Shown here one piece after another: positions 21,840-30,136 of a DNA stretch of 37,543 nt. How positions within the stretch are numbered: the stretch's first letter is position 1; every line of letters starts with the position of its first letter. The notes under the pieces were generated by a model. That model saw nothing but the letters and a program-made list of their open reading frames with translations. It did no database searches and was not told where the DNA came from. The stretch comes from Patescibacteria group bacterium UBA661 (GTDB lineage: Bacteria > Patescibacteriota > Minisyncoccia > Phycocordibacterales > UBA918), in assembly GCA_002299465.1 (NCBI GenBank), contig DBNX01000001.1, positions 9,593 through 47,135 of the forward strand, written 5' to 3'. Both the position numbers and the translations under genes were made by a program.

Positions 21840-23003
21840 CTAGCTAATTAGGGGGGCGTGGCGTTTTAGTTTTTTCACCATTTGGTTTATGGGTACTTGC
21901 TCTTGAGAGCGCTCAATAAGATCGCGTAAAATGACAGTCTGATCAACATACTCCTTTTGTCCAATAATTACTGTGTAACGAGCGCCGCGTCTTTCGGCGT
22001 CTTGAAGTTGTGCAGATAGAGAGTCGCTAGCTAGGTCGTGCTCAACTTTTATTCCAGCTCGACGTAATTCGTCAATAATCATCAAACTACGCATTTTTGG
22101 GCCCATGCCAAGTTGCACAACATAAATGCTGGAATTAGGAGTTTTAAAGCGAGGAAGCCGGCTGACGGGTTTGGTGTTTTTAAGAGTTATCACAGTGCCA
22201 ACGGCCGGGATGCGCTGTTTAGTGCGGCGGTGTATGTACTCGTCTATTCGACCACCGCGGATGGAAATTATTGATTCTGAATCGTTGTCTGAGGTTTCTA
22301 TCGAGAAGAGGGCGTCTGAGTAAAGCTCGAAATGCCCAATCATTCTCGAATCAATCTCGTAAGGCGCCTCACTCATATCGAGGTACTCAACAATCTCTCG
22401 AAAATGTTTTCGACTAGGGTCACTCAGATATTCAAGAGGACTGGGGCATTTGTATGCCAATTCATTATTTTCGTTAAGGAGCTGACGCAGACTTAGGTAG
22501 GGGTGTGTTTTCATCGCTTCGCGCGCGGTCACTGACATACTGTCTAAGCGCTTGCGTAAGAAGGTGACTAGTTCTTTGGTGTAGCGAGATGATGATTCGG
22601 CATCGCCGAGGGAGTTGATTTTTACTAAGTGGTCACTTTTACCTAATTCACTAAGCAGGGAACGGCTAGCTTGAATTAAGATGACTTCAGCGATACTTTT
22701 CGGGACATTAAAAATATTAAGAGTTAACTCAGCTTCGTTGGTGGTTGTGTTGGTGCGCAGTGAGTACCAGAGCGTCGGGGTCTTTATGGCGTGTAAATTT
22801 TTTTCACAGAAGTCTATAGCATCGGGTATGGACAGAGCGCCATGGTCGTCAAGGGCGCGGTCGCTGGTGTTTATCGAATGAGGAAGACTGGTTGTGCATT
22901 CTGGGCAGCCGGGACTTTTTTTAATAGATTCAATTGTTCTAAAACCAAAGTGTTCAGCAGTATGAGCGGCGGCTTTAAGGAAATCAGTGGTGGAATGTTT
23001 CAT
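21840..23003 (-). CDS. HisRS-like protein with eroded catalytic motifs
   Basis: 387 aa. KINSLGDAESSSRYTKELVTFLRKR, YLSDPSRKHFREIVEYL and the C-terminal anticodon-binding fold (SSIYVVQLGMGPKMRSLMIIDELRRAGIKVEHDL, then AQLQDAERRGARYTVIIGQKE) are clearly histidyl-tRNA-synthetase-like. RGGRIDEYI corresponds to the GGRYD block. But motif 2 and motif 3 are not recognisable: the expected GFxxGxER strand reads AVGTVITLKNTK, and the RGLDYY site reads RMIGHFELY. It may be an inactive HisRS paralogue (HisZ/GCN2-like), or a divergent CPR form of the enzyme itself. It lies 22 nt after lepB on the same strand and is probably cotranscribed. Confidence 0.7.
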   Translation of the reverse strand: MKHSTTDFLKAAAHTAEHFGFRTIESIKKSPGCPECTTSLPHSINTSDRALDDHGALSIPDAIDFCEKNLHAIKTPTLWYSLRTNTTTNEAELTLNIFNVPKSIAEVILIQASRSLLSELGKSDHLVKINSLGDAESSSRYTKELVTFLRKRLDSMSVTAREAMKTHPYLSLRQLLNENNELAYKCPSPLEYLSDPSRKHFREIVEYLDMSEAPYEIDSRMIGHFELYSDALFSIETSDNDSESIISIRGGRIDEYIHRRTKQRIPAVGTVITLKNTKPVSRLPRFKTPNSSIYVVQLGMGPKMRSLMIIDELRRAGIKVEHDLASDSLSAQLQDAERRGARYTVIIGQKEYVDQTVILRDLIERSQEQVPINQMVKKLKRHAPLIS

Positions 23004-23025
23004 ACTTTAACTTTATTTAATCGGA

Positions 23026-23682
23026 TTATCTATTTTGATAATAAGTTATATAGGGATCAACTGCGCCCGGGAACACGCTCAGGTTTGGTATTGGGAATAG
23101 GCGCAAAAACGCTCGTCCGACTATCCGTTCTTCTTGCAGCACACCCCACATCCGAGAGTCTGAGCTCTCGCTACGATTATCTCCCATCACAAAGTATTCG
23201 CGTGGACCAAGGGTCTCCGTCAAGCGATTGGTTGTCGGCATAGCTTTAATGTAAGGCTCATTTAGAACAATACCATCAGGAAAGGTTTCGTTTACTATCG
23301 TCACTTTAGCGTCAGCAATGGTAATGGTGTCGCCAGGTACACCGATTACGCGCTTGATAAAGTATTTGGAGGGGTCTCGTGGGTAGCGAAAAATTACCAC
23401 ATCACCCCGTTTCGGGTCTTGAAAATGATAGCTTACTTGATCAACAATTAGATATTCACCAGTATAGAAAGTATCAGCCATAGAAGCACCCGAGACGATA
23501 AAAGGTTGGGCGACAAACATTCTAATCGGGATCACGATGATCAGGGCAATGATAGAAAATCTTACTAATTCAAGAAAAGTGTTTTCACTGGCAGGTGGAG
23601 TCGGTTCGGGTTTGGCTTCAGGGAGACGAGAGTCGGGTTGTGTAGAGTCAAATTTATGAGATGAGGAAGCGAACATGTTCAT
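23026..23682 (-). CDS. lepB: Signal peptidase I
   Basis: 218 aa. A polar 35-residue N-terminus precedes a single TM helix (about 39-60). The catalytic Ser67 follows in SGASM, then Lys110 in FIKRVIGVPGD, and the downstream boxes GDNRSESSDSR and GRAFLRLFP complete the Ser/Lys protease fold outside the membrane. It removes signal peptides from exported proteins such as those at 4.4 and 31-33 kb. ATG 23682 and a second at 23676 are equivalent choices. A -10 TATAAT (23703-23708) is 20 nt upstream. It is divergent from pth, and the HisRS-like gene follows it. Confidence 0.92.
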   Translation of the reverse strand: MNMFASSSHKFDSTQPDSRLPEAKPEPTPPASENTFLELVRFSIIALIIVIPIRMFVAQPFIVSGASMADTFYTGEYLIVDQVSYHFQDPKRGDVVIFRYPRDPSKYFIKRVIGVPGDTITIADAKVTIVNETFPDGIVLNEPYIKAMPTTNRLTETLGPREYFVMGDNRSESSDSRMWGVLQEERIVGRAFLRLFPIPNLSVFPGAVDPYITYYQNR

Positions 23683-23769
23683 AGCACAACGATGATGTGA
23701 GTATTATACGCGAATAAAATTGAAAAACAAATCAGACGCAATAACGATGAATAACTAGAGTAATTGATG

Positions 23770-23775
23770 TACAAT
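23770..23775 (+). promoter_or_regulatory. -10 element for pth, leaderless start
   Basis: TACAAT preceded by TG ends 7 nt before the pth ATG at 23783. Confidence 0.45.
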
Positions 23776-23782
23776 ATTTGGT

Positions 23783-24376
23783 ATGTACTACATCGTTGCG
23801 CTTGGTAATCCGGGCGATGAATATCGTGACACCAGACACAATGCCGGGTGGTTGATTGCCGATGAGTTGTGTTCACGCTTTCATTTTCCGCCACCTCGTT
23901 TAAACCTGCATCACTTAGGAAGATTTACTGAAGGAGTTATTGGTGACACCAAAGTAAAGCTACTTTATCCGGATACTTTTATGAATCATTCTGGTAATGC
24001 GGTAGCAAAATTTGTACCCAAAGAAGACCAGAGGCGGTTGTTAATAATTCATGATGAAATCGCTCTTCCGCTTGGTACCTTCAAAATTTCCCAAGGCAAG
24101 GGGGCGGGCGGACATAACGGTGTACATTCGATTGTGACTAGGGTTGGTCACCAAGATTTTATTAGAATTAGAATTGGCATCGCCCCCGTGTCATGGCTTA
24201 CCGGTCGGTTGAAAGTAATTTCGGGAGAAGAATTGCCAAAATATGTGTTGGGTCGTTTTTCGAGGCGAGAGCAGAGTAGCTTAGACGAGATTAAGCCAGT
24301 TGTCTGTGAGGCGATAAGAAGCATTATCGTTCAGGGTGTTGTGACGGCTATGAATCGCTATAATGCTCTCAACTAA
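23783..24376 (+). CDS. pth: Peptidyl-tRNA hydrolase
   Basis: 197 aa. VALGNPGDEYRDTRHNAGW includes Asn9 and the catalytic His19; PDTFMNHSG, HDEIALPLG and GKGAGGHNGVHSI are the remaining conserved blocks. It releases tRNA from peptidyl-tRNA that drops off ribosomes. The start is unambiguous (MYYIVALGNPG) and only 7 nt from the -10, so the mRNA is leaderless. The stop codon is part of the terminator hairpin that follows. Confidence 0.95.
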   Translation: MYYIVALGNPGDEYRDTRHNAGWLIADELCSRFHFPPPRLNLHHLGRFTEGVIGDTKVKLLYPDTFMNHSGNAVAKFVPKEDQRRLLIIHDEIALPLGTFKISQGKGAGGHNGVHSIVTRVGHQDFIRIRIGIAPVSWLTGRLKVISGEELPKYVLGRFSRREQSSLDEIKPVVCEAIRSIIVQGVVTAMNRYNALN

Positions 24377-24414
24377 ACTAAAAATCCGTCACAGTAGTGA
24401 CGGATTTTTAGTTT
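24375..24414. terminator. Bidirectional terminator between pth and rpsA
   Basis: 18-bp perfect stem (AAACTAAAAATCCGTCAC with its complement) and AGTA loop, with T-rich ends on both strands. It overlaps the last two bases of the pth stop. Confidence 0.85.
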
Positions 24415-24422
24415 AAGCTTAT

Positions 24423-25535
24423 TTAAGCTTTGACTTCAGTGTTGGCGGCTTTGTAAGAGAGGGTCATACGCTGCTCACCTGGTTCAAATAAAGTAATTTT
24501 GAATTTGTAAACATTGCCAAGAGAAAGAGTGGTCTTTAAGTTTTCTTCTTTTTCAAACTCCGATATATGTACCAGACCAGCTACCCCTTCTTCGATAGAG
24601 GCGAGAGCCCCGTGTCGGTTGTACTTGATGATGACAGCGTCTACGATTTGATCTTTCTTGTATTTTCTAGCCGCTTCAACCCAGGGGTTTTCTTTGAGTT
24701 GTTTAATTGACAGTGAAATTTTGTCATCTTTGACTTCAATCACTTTTACCTTTACAGCATCGCCGACTTTGTAGAGGGCGCGGGTGTCTTCAACTAGACC
24801 CCAATCAAGTTCCGAGATATGAACAAGTCCTTCCAGTCCTTGTTCGACTTTAACGAAGATACCAAAATCGACAGCCCCCGTGACTTCGCCGGTCAAGACA
24901 TCGCCCACTTCATATTTACCGACCTTCTGTTCTTTTTCTTGTTTTTCCTCCAAACCTTTCTCAGAGAAGATTAACTTATGTTCTTTTTGGTCAGCCGTGA
25001 TTATGACAACTGATAGGTGTTTATTGACCAAGGCGTTAAGGGCGGAAAGGATTTTATCTTTATCGCCATCCGCGACGCGTGGATAATTATCAGCTGATAA
25101 TTGAGAAGCTGGTAAAAAACCTTGAATTCCCTGCCATTCAATAATAAGACCGCCCTTGTTGGCTTCTTTGACAGGTAGACTGAGAATAGTTCCGCGCTTT
25201 ACAGCTTCTTCCGCGTCTGCCCAAATCAGAGCTTGACGCGCCTCTTTAAGAGAGAGTTCGATGTAGCCATCTTCATTTTCTGGCATTACTACTTTGGCAG
25301 CGATGGTGTCGCCAACCGATACCTTGCGGAGAACGTCGCGAGCGTTCATATACTCACGACCATAAATTAAACCAGATCCAAAAGGTGGAATATCGACATA
25401 AACTCGCGCGCGCCCGAGGGCCGAAACTACACCCTCGACAATTTGCCCTTCGCGCGGTGCGGTTGGTGTTTTATTGATAAAATTAGCCATAACGTCACTT
25501 TGTGACTCAGGCAGGGTGGTGTCTGCTATAGACAT
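24423..25535 (-). CDS. rpsA: Ribosomal protein S1-like protein with four S1 domains
   Basis: 370 aa. Four S1 RNA-binding domains: about 28-98 (GQIVEGVVSALGRARVYVDI), 108-195 (degenerate, RGTILSLPVKEANKGGLII...GFLPASQL), 208-278 (best, GEVTGAVDFGIFVKVEQGLEGLVHISEL) and 290-362 (DAVIIKYNRHGALASIEEGVAGLVHISEF). Four domains rather than the six of E. coli S1 is common outside Proteobacteria. S1 helps 30S subunits bind mRNA, especially mRNAs without SD. An extended -10 on the minus strand (25663-25671, TGCTATATT) implies a leader of about 120 nt, the longest I infer here; it contains a 16-codon ORF. Confidence 0.9.
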   Translation of the reverse strand: MSIADTTLPESQSDVMANFINKTPTAPREGQIVEGVVSALGRARVYVDIPPFGSGLIYGREYMNARDVLRKVSVGDTIAAKVVMPENEDGYIELSLKEARQALIWADAEEAVKRGTILSLPVKEANKGGLIIEWQGIQGFLPASQLSADNYPRVADGDKDKILSALNALVNKHLSVVIITADQKEHKLIFSEKGLEEKQEKEQKVGKYEVGDVLTGEVTGAVDFGIFVKVEQGLEGLVHISELDWGLVEDTRALYKVGDAVKVKVIEVKDDKISLSIKQLKENPWVEAARKYKKDQIVDAVIIKYNRHGALASIEEGVAGLVHISEFEKEENLKTTLSLGNVYKFKITLFEPGEQRMTLSYKAANTEVKA

Positions 25536-25553
25536 AGAGTTTTTTACTGAATA

Positions 25554-25604
25554 CTACTTCCGACGACGCGCGTCTGGGCTGCCTTTTCTCACGGCCGCAA
25601 ACAT
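25554..25604 (-). CDS. Possible leader peptide upstream of rpsA
   Basis: ATG to TAG, 16 aa, MFAAVRKGSPDARRRK, ending 18 nt before the rpsA ATG inside its long leader. The frame is open upstream without ATG (hydrophobic LIYAILFGPFSVFNSFLTTLVNPVL), so it may instead be a fragment of an older membrane-protein gene or chance. Confidence 0.2.
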   Translation of the reverse strand: MFAAVRKGSPDARRRK

Positions 25605-25662
25605 CAGCACAGGGTTAACGAGTGTCGTTAGGAAACTATTAAATACCGAAAACGGTCCGAAC

Positions 25663-25671
25663 AATATAGCA
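25663..25671 (-). promoter_or_regulatory. Extended -10 for rpsA
   Basis: TGCTATATT on the minus strand; predicted start about 121 nt before the rpsA ATG. Confidence 0.4.
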
Positions 25672-25741
25672 TAAATTAATGTTCTGTCTACAATTTTTAA
25701 GGCAATGGGTAATACTAGTTTCGATTATTGGAAAGGTAGCG

Positions 25742-25747
25742 TATACT
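25742..25747 (+). promoter_or_regulatory. -10 element for the MBL-fold gene
   Basis: TATACT ends 9 nt before the ATG at 25757, giving a leader of a few nt at most. Confidence 0.45.
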
Positions 25748-25756
25748 AACAGCATT

Positions 25757-26377
25757 ATGGTCATCACATATCACGGCAATCAATTCTTTAAGGTAGCTTT
25801 CGGCGATACGGTTATTGCCTTTAATCCAATTTCTAAAACCGCTAAAGCAGCTACCACTAAATTCGGTGCTGACATCGCTTTTGTGTCACTTAATCATCCA
25901 GATTTTAATGGAGTAGACCAAGTTAATCACGGCGCTAAAGAACCTTTTGTCGTGGCTGGTCCGGGGGAGTATGAATTTGGTAATGTGACTGCTCGTGGCT
26001 ATGGTGTCAAGACAATTTATGCTGATAAGGACAAGTTTAATACTATTTACCAAGTGCGTTTGGAGGACATCAATATGATTTTCTTGGGGGCGCTTGGCAC
26101 GCCAGAGATTGACCCAAAAATCTTAGGAGAGTTTGGCGAGGTAGATATTTTGTTTGTTCCCATCGGTGGCGGAGATATGCTCGATGTGCCCGCGGCTTCA
26201 AAATTGGCAGTTAAACTAGAGGCTAAACTCATACTTCCCATGCACTATGATGACAATGCCCTCAAGGCATTTCTAAAAGAGATTGGGGTGGAGGGAATTA
26301 AGCCAGTAGAGAAACTCACTTTCAAAAAGAAAGAAATTTTGGAAATGGAAGGAGAGGTGAGGGTGCTTAGTTTCTAG
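25757..26377 (+). CDS. Metallo-beta-lactamase-fold protein with altered metal site
   Basis: 206 aa. It begins MVITYHGNQFFKVAFGDTVIAFNP, like UPF0173/YtkL-type MBL proteins, then has VSLNHPDFNGVD where active members have HxHxDH, so two or more metal ligands are missing. VVAGPGEYEFGNV and ILPMHYDDNA (late His) are other family strands. Zinc hydrolase activity is doubtful unless the remaining ligands suffice. The frame is open to 25679, but the -10 at 25742-25747 and family similarity place the start at 25757. The gene after it starts 14 nt downstream and is probably in the same operon. Confidence 0.7.
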   Translation: MVITYHGNQFFKVAFGDTVIAFNPISKTAKAATTKFGADIAFVSLNHPDFNGVDQVNHGAKEPFVVAGPGEYEFGNVTARGYGVKTIYADKDKFNTIYQVRLEDINMIFLGALGTPEIDPKILGEFGEVDILFVPIGGGDMLDVPAASKLAVKLEAKLILPMHYDDNALKAFLKEIGVEGIKPVEKLTFKKKEILEMEGEVRVLSF

Positions 26378-26391
26378 TAATTTGATTATTT

Positions 26392-26955
26392 ATGATTCGT
26401 CGGATTCTTGTCTACTTGCGATCGCAACCAAAGTTCATTAGGTCGCAGTACGCTTTTGCTATCTCTAGTTTGTTTACGGGTTTTGTGGCCTTAATTTGGT
26501 TTTTTAATCAGACACCAACCTTAACCCCGACCCCAATCTCAGTTGAGGGTGCAGATACTATCAATTCAACATTTTTTAATCAAGTAGTCGATAGTGCTAA
26601 TAACCAAGCAGCTTTAGCTAGAGAGGCTTGGGATCAGGTGCTTAGCGAATTGGATGCAGAGCAAGGTACCACATCAGCCCCAGTCTCTACTACTAGCGCT
26701 GTGGCGGTGCCAGCTCCGGATTTTGTGCTGACAGCAGATAATCTTAACCAAGTGCAAGCACGGTTGAGTGAGGTGGCTACAGCTACACCCGAATCTATGC
26801 CACTTGGTACAGCTCCCAATCAACCCACCACCAATGAAACACCACCAGCAGGGACAAACTTAACCGAAAACGAAACGAACAGACCGTCAGCCAGACCAGT
26901 ACAAATTATAATTACAAACAACAACCAAGTGGCCACGACCACAACTACACCCTAA
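26392..26955 (+). CDS. Single-TM protein with long disordered extracellular tail
   Basis: 187 aa, unknown family. A basic cytoplasmic start (MIRRILVYLRSQPKFIRSQ) is followed by one TM helix (about 21-39). The rest is a Thr/Pro/Ala-rich, low-complexity tail with one helical stretch (about 60-92, FNQVVDSANNQAALAREAWDQVLSEL). The positive-inside rule puts the tail outside. It probably has a cell-surface or envelope role. It sits 14 nt after the MBL gene and ahead of gyrA. Confidence 0.55.
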   Translation: MIRRILVYLRSQPKFIRSQYAFAISSLFTGFVALIWFFNQTPTLTPTPISVEGADTINSTFFNQVVDSANNQAALAREAWDQVLSELDAEQGTTSAPVSTTSAVAVPAPDFVLTADNLNQVQARLSEVATATPESMPLGTAPNQPTTNETPPAGTNLTENETNRPSARPVQIIITNNNQVATTTTTP

Positions 26956-26964
26956 GTAATTTTA

Positions 26965-26987
26965 CTAGTATTATGCTACAATACTAG
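26965..26987 (+). promoter_or_regulatory. gyrA promoter inside an inverted repeat
   Basis: The extended -10 TGCTACAAT (26974-26982) lies within an inverted repeat with 8-bp arms CTAGTATT (26965-26972) and AATACTAG (26980-26987). Predicted start about 41 nt before the gyrA ATG. The repeat could be an operator or a cruciform-forming supercoiling sensor. Confidence 0.5.
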
Positions 26988-27030
26988 CAAAAGTCGTTTA
27001 TTTATTGGGTTGTAAAGTTAATCTAATGCT

Positions 27031-29502
27031 ATGCCGAAAAAGACAATCGTGACCGATGCACCAACACCACAGCCGCGTGGCATTGTCCCGCAAAATATCA
27101 CCAGTGAGATGGAGGTGTCTTACCTCAACTACGCAATGTCGGTAATCACTGCCCGAGCTTTACCAGATGTTCGCGATGGTCTAAAGCCAGTGCACCGGCG
27201 GATTTTGTATTCAATGCGTCTAAATGGACTTACCGCTAGTGCCAAATTTAAAAAATCAGCGACTGTTGTGGGAGATGTGCTTGGTAGTTTTCACCCGCAT
27301 GGTGACGCCTCAGTTTACGAAGCGATGGTCAAGCTGGCGCAAGATTTTTCAACCCGGTACCCCTTAATCATTGGTCAGGGTAACTTCGGTTCTATCGATG
27401 GCGATTCGGCAGCGGCTTATCGTTATACGGAAGCCAAAATGTCGCGCGTGGCGGAAGAGATGTTGCGTGATCTCGAAAAGGACACGGTCGATTGGCGACC
27501 AAATTTTGACGGCAGCAAGAAAGAACCAGTAGTTTTACCAGCCGCCGCCCCCAACTTGTTATTGATGGGTTCACTCGGTATTGCGGTGGGAATGGCGACA
27601 AACATCCCACCCCATAACTTGCGGGAATTAGCGGACGCGATTGCTCATTTGATTGATAATTCGGAAGCGACGACAGAAGATTTACTTAAATTTGTAAAAG
27701 GACCAGATTTCCCAACGGGAGCCATTGCCTTTAACCAAAAAGACATCGCCCACGCCTATGCCAACGGTAAGGGTGGGGTGGTGGTGCGGGGCGAAGCGGA
27801 AATTGTGGAAGATAAGCGTGGTAATTTTTCTATTATCATCACCTCTATTCCATATCGTGTTAATAAGGCCGAGCTACAGGTGAAAATTGCCGATTTGGTG
27901 CGCGATAAAAAAATTGAAGGCATTCGTGATATGCGTGATGAATCCACTTCAGACATTCGGATTGTCATTGAGCTAAAGACCGGCGCACAACCCCAATCCG
28001 TACTCAATAAACTCTACAAACATACTCCGTTGGAAGATACTTTTCACTACAATATGGTGGCTTTGGTGGATGGTGTTCCTCAGACACTGTCGCTTAAGGC
28101 GATTCTCCAAGAATACATTAAGCACCGCAGTGAAGTGGTCCGTCGCCGCACCGAATACGATTTAAATAAAGCCAAAGACCGTGAGCACATTCTCTTAGGT
28201 CTCAAGAAAGCACTCGATCACATCGATAAAATAATTAAGCTAATTAGAGCCGCCAAAGATGTGCCAACGGCACAAGCGGCGTTGATTAAGGAATTTAAGT
28301 TTTCCGTAGTGCAGGCGCAGGCAATTTTGGATATGCGTTTGCAAAAATTGGCAGGATTAGAGCGCAAGAAGATTGAAGACGAATTGCTCGAAGTACAAAA
28401 AATCATTCAACAGCTCGAAACCATTCTCAAGAGCAAAGCCAAAATGATGAAAATCGTGAAAGACGAACTGTTGGCGGTAGCAGAAAAATACGGCGATGAT
28501 CGGCGTACTAAGATTGTGAAAGGTGGTGTAAAACAACTTTCGCAAGAGGATTTGGTGCCGGACGAGGAAAGTGTGTTAGTGCTTACGCAGGGTGGTTATG
28601 TAAAACGCACTAACCCGAGCGAGTACCGCACTCAAAAACGAGGGGGAGTGGGTGTCATTGATCTCAATACCAAGGAGGAAGATGTCGTGACAACTCTCCT
28701 CACCACCTCTACACACAGCGACCTACTGTTCTTTACTGATAAAGGCAAGGTTTACCAAAGCAAAATGTACGATATTCCTGAAGGTCGGCGGGCGACTAAG
28801 GGTAAGTCGATAATGAACTTTTTACCGCTCGGGCAAGAGGAGCGAGTCACTTCGGTCTTGGCAGTGCGTAAAGAAGAGTGGGCAGGAGAGTGGAGTTTGC
28901 TGATGATTACCAAAAACGGTGTAGCCAAAAAATCAGACGCCAGTGCCTTTAAGGATGTGCGGCGAAGTGGTTTGATAGCAATTACTCTTAGGGCAGAGGA
29001 TTCACTCATAGCGGCTCGGTTTGTTGGTAAAGGTGATGATATTTCTTTGGTTACCCTAAAAGGGCAGTCAATTCGCTTTAAGGAAAGTGATGTCAGAGAA
29101 ATGGGGCGGACGGCGGCGGGTGTAACGGCAATGAAGTTTGGTAAAGGTGATGAGGTGGTTTCCGCAGATGTGATTGCCAAGAATGAGAAGGATTCCGAGA
29201 TACTCATTGTGACTGAACACGGCTACGGTAAGACTACTTTGACCGACGAATATAAAGTTCAGAAGCGAGGTGGTTCGGGTGTTAAGACGGTTAAGGTTAC
29301 TGAAAAGACGGGGCCAGTAGTGTGTGGTATTGTTCTTAAAAAAGAGGAGCGTGTGGAGGGCGAGCTTGTCATTATGAGTCAGAAGGGTCAGGTCATTAAG
29401 TTGCCCCTCAAAGATGTGCCAGTACTCGGTCGGGATACGCAGGGTGTACGCGTGATGAAAATGCGGGAGGGAGATGCTATCGCTAGCGTAGTGTTTGTGT
29501 AG
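27031..29502 (+). CDS. gyrA: DNA gyrase subunit A
   Basis: 823 aa. The winged-helix domain has RALPDVRDGLKPVHRR and the catalytic Tyr132 in AAAYRYTE; the coiled-coil exit gate spans about 360-490. The C-terminal beta-pinwheel carries the GyrA box QKRGGVG near residue 535, which distinguishes GyrA from ParC, and a second QKRGGSG repeat. With GyrB it introduces negative supercoils. In the quinolone region, positions equivalent to E. coli Ser83 and Asp87 are Ala93 and Glu97 (HGDASVYEAM), natural variation that in other bacteria lowers fluoroquinolone sensitivity. A single gene, ended by a terminator fused to the next promoter. Confidence 0.95.
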   Translation: MPKKTIVTDAPTPQPRGIVPQNITSEMEVSYLNYAMSVITARALPDVRDGLKPVHRRILYSMRLNGLTASAKFKKSATVVGDVLGSFHPHGDASVYEAMVKLAQDFSTRYPLIIGQGNFGSIDGDSAAAYRYTEAKMSRVAEEMLRDLEKDTVDWRPNFDGSKKEPVVLPAAAPNLLLMGSLGIAVGMATNIPPHNLRELADAIAHLIDNSEATTEDLLKFVKGPDFPTGAIAFNQKDIAHAYANGKGGVVVRGEAEIVEDKRGNFSIIITSIPYRVNKAELQVKIADLVRDKKIEGIRDMRDESTSDIRIVIELKTGAQPQSVLNKLYKHTPLEDTFHYNMVALVDGVPQTLSLKAILQEYIKHRSEVVRRRTEYDLNKAKDREHILLGLKKALDHIDKIIKLIRAAKDVPTAQAALIKEFKFSVVQAQAILDMRLQKLAGLERKKIEDELLEVQKIIQQLETILKSKAKMMKIVKDELLAVAEKYGDDRRTKIVKGGVKQLSQEDLVPDEESVLVLTQGGYVKRTNPSEYRTQKRGGVGVIDLNTKEEDVVTTLLTTSTHSDLLFFTDKGKVYQSKMYDIPEGRRATKGKSIMNFLPLGQEERVTSVLAVRKEEWAGEWSLLMITKNGVAKKSDASAFKDVRRSGLIAITLRAEDSLIAARFVGKGDDISLVTLKGQSIRFKESDVREMGRTAAGVTAMKFGKGDEVVSADVIAKNEKDSEILIVTEHGYGKTTLTDEYKVQKRGGSGVKTVKVTEKTGPVVCGIVLKKEERVEGELVIMSQKGQVIKLPLKDVPVLGRDTQGVRVMKMREGDAIASVVFV

Positions 29503-29542
29503 TGGACTAAGAGGGTTTTTCAGCTGGGAATAGAATTACACA

Positions 29543-29574
29543 ACACAAAGACCGCCTAGAGGCGGTCTTTGTGT
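29543..29574 (+). terminator. Terminator after gyrA
   Basis: 14-bp perfect stem ACACAAAGACCGCC with its complement, loop TAGA. Its last base is the first T of the next -10 element. Confidence 0.8.
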
Positions 29575-29579
29575 ATAAT
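29574..29579 (+). promoter_or_regulatory. -10 TATAAT for the methyltransferase gene
   Basis: Perfect TATAAT directly after the gyrA terminator, 8 nt before ATG 29588 and 2 nt before ATG 29582. Confidence 0.5.
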
Positions 29580-29587
29580 GTATGGGT

Positions 29588-30136
29588 ATGAATTTCGCAT
29601 TACCCGGACAGTTTGTGATACCAAGTGTTGTCGTGACACAGTTTCATCTAAAAGAAGGCGATAAAGTAGCTGATCTCGGGGCGGGGGCTGGATTTTTCTT
29701 GAAGCTACTAGCGACAGCGGTGGGGCCAAGTGGAACGGTTTATGCGTGTGAAATCCAGAAAAACCTAGCGGAAAAATTAGGTGATGTAGCTCGTTTGCAA
29801 GGACTTGACAATGTTACGACACTGTGGTGTGATTTGGAAGAGGTGGGGGGTATTAAATTGAGGGATGCTACTTTAGATGCCGCAATTTTAGTAAATGTCT
29901 TATTTCAACTACAGCTTAAAGAAGTTGCCTTAACTGAAATCAATCGAGTCATTAGACCAGGCGGTGTACTGCATATTATCGACTGGTCAGAGTCTTTTGG
30001 TGGGATTGGACCTCAGCCCAAAGACGTTGTTACCAAAGAAGCGGCTATTACGCTTTGTGAAGCCAGACGCTTCGCCTTCGAGCGGGATTTTCCAACCGGC
30101 GAACATCACTACGGTTTTACTGTTCGTAAAATATGA
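29588..30136 (+). CDS. Class I SAM-dependent methyltransferase
   Basis: 182 aa. VADLGAGAGFF is the SAM-binding motif I, YACEI is the acidic loop that binds the ribose, DAAILVNVLFQL is the motif IV region and VIRPGGVLHIIDW is motif V/VI (UbiE-like). The substrate is unknown: the small size and absence of an extra domain fit a small-molecule methyltransferase or one acting on rRNA or protein. I use ATG 29588 (MNFALPG) because ATG 29582 is too close to the -10 to be transcribed. The stop overlaps the next ATG by 4 nt (ATGA), implying translational coupling with the membrane-anchored binding protein. Confidence 0.75.
   Translation: MNFALPGQFVIPSVVVTQFHLKEGDKVADLGAGAGFFLKLLATAVGPSGTVYACEIQKNLAEKLGDVARLQGLDNVTTLWCDLEEVGGIKLRDATLDAAILVNVLFQLQLKEVALTEINRVIRPGGVLHIIDWSESFGGIGPQPKDVVTKEAAITLCEARRFAFERDFPTGEHHYGFTVRKI

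Noticed and set aside
25679..25756. 26-codon N-terminal extension of the MBL-fold protein
   Set aside because: Precedes the -10 element and has no family similarity; the start at 25757 fits both.
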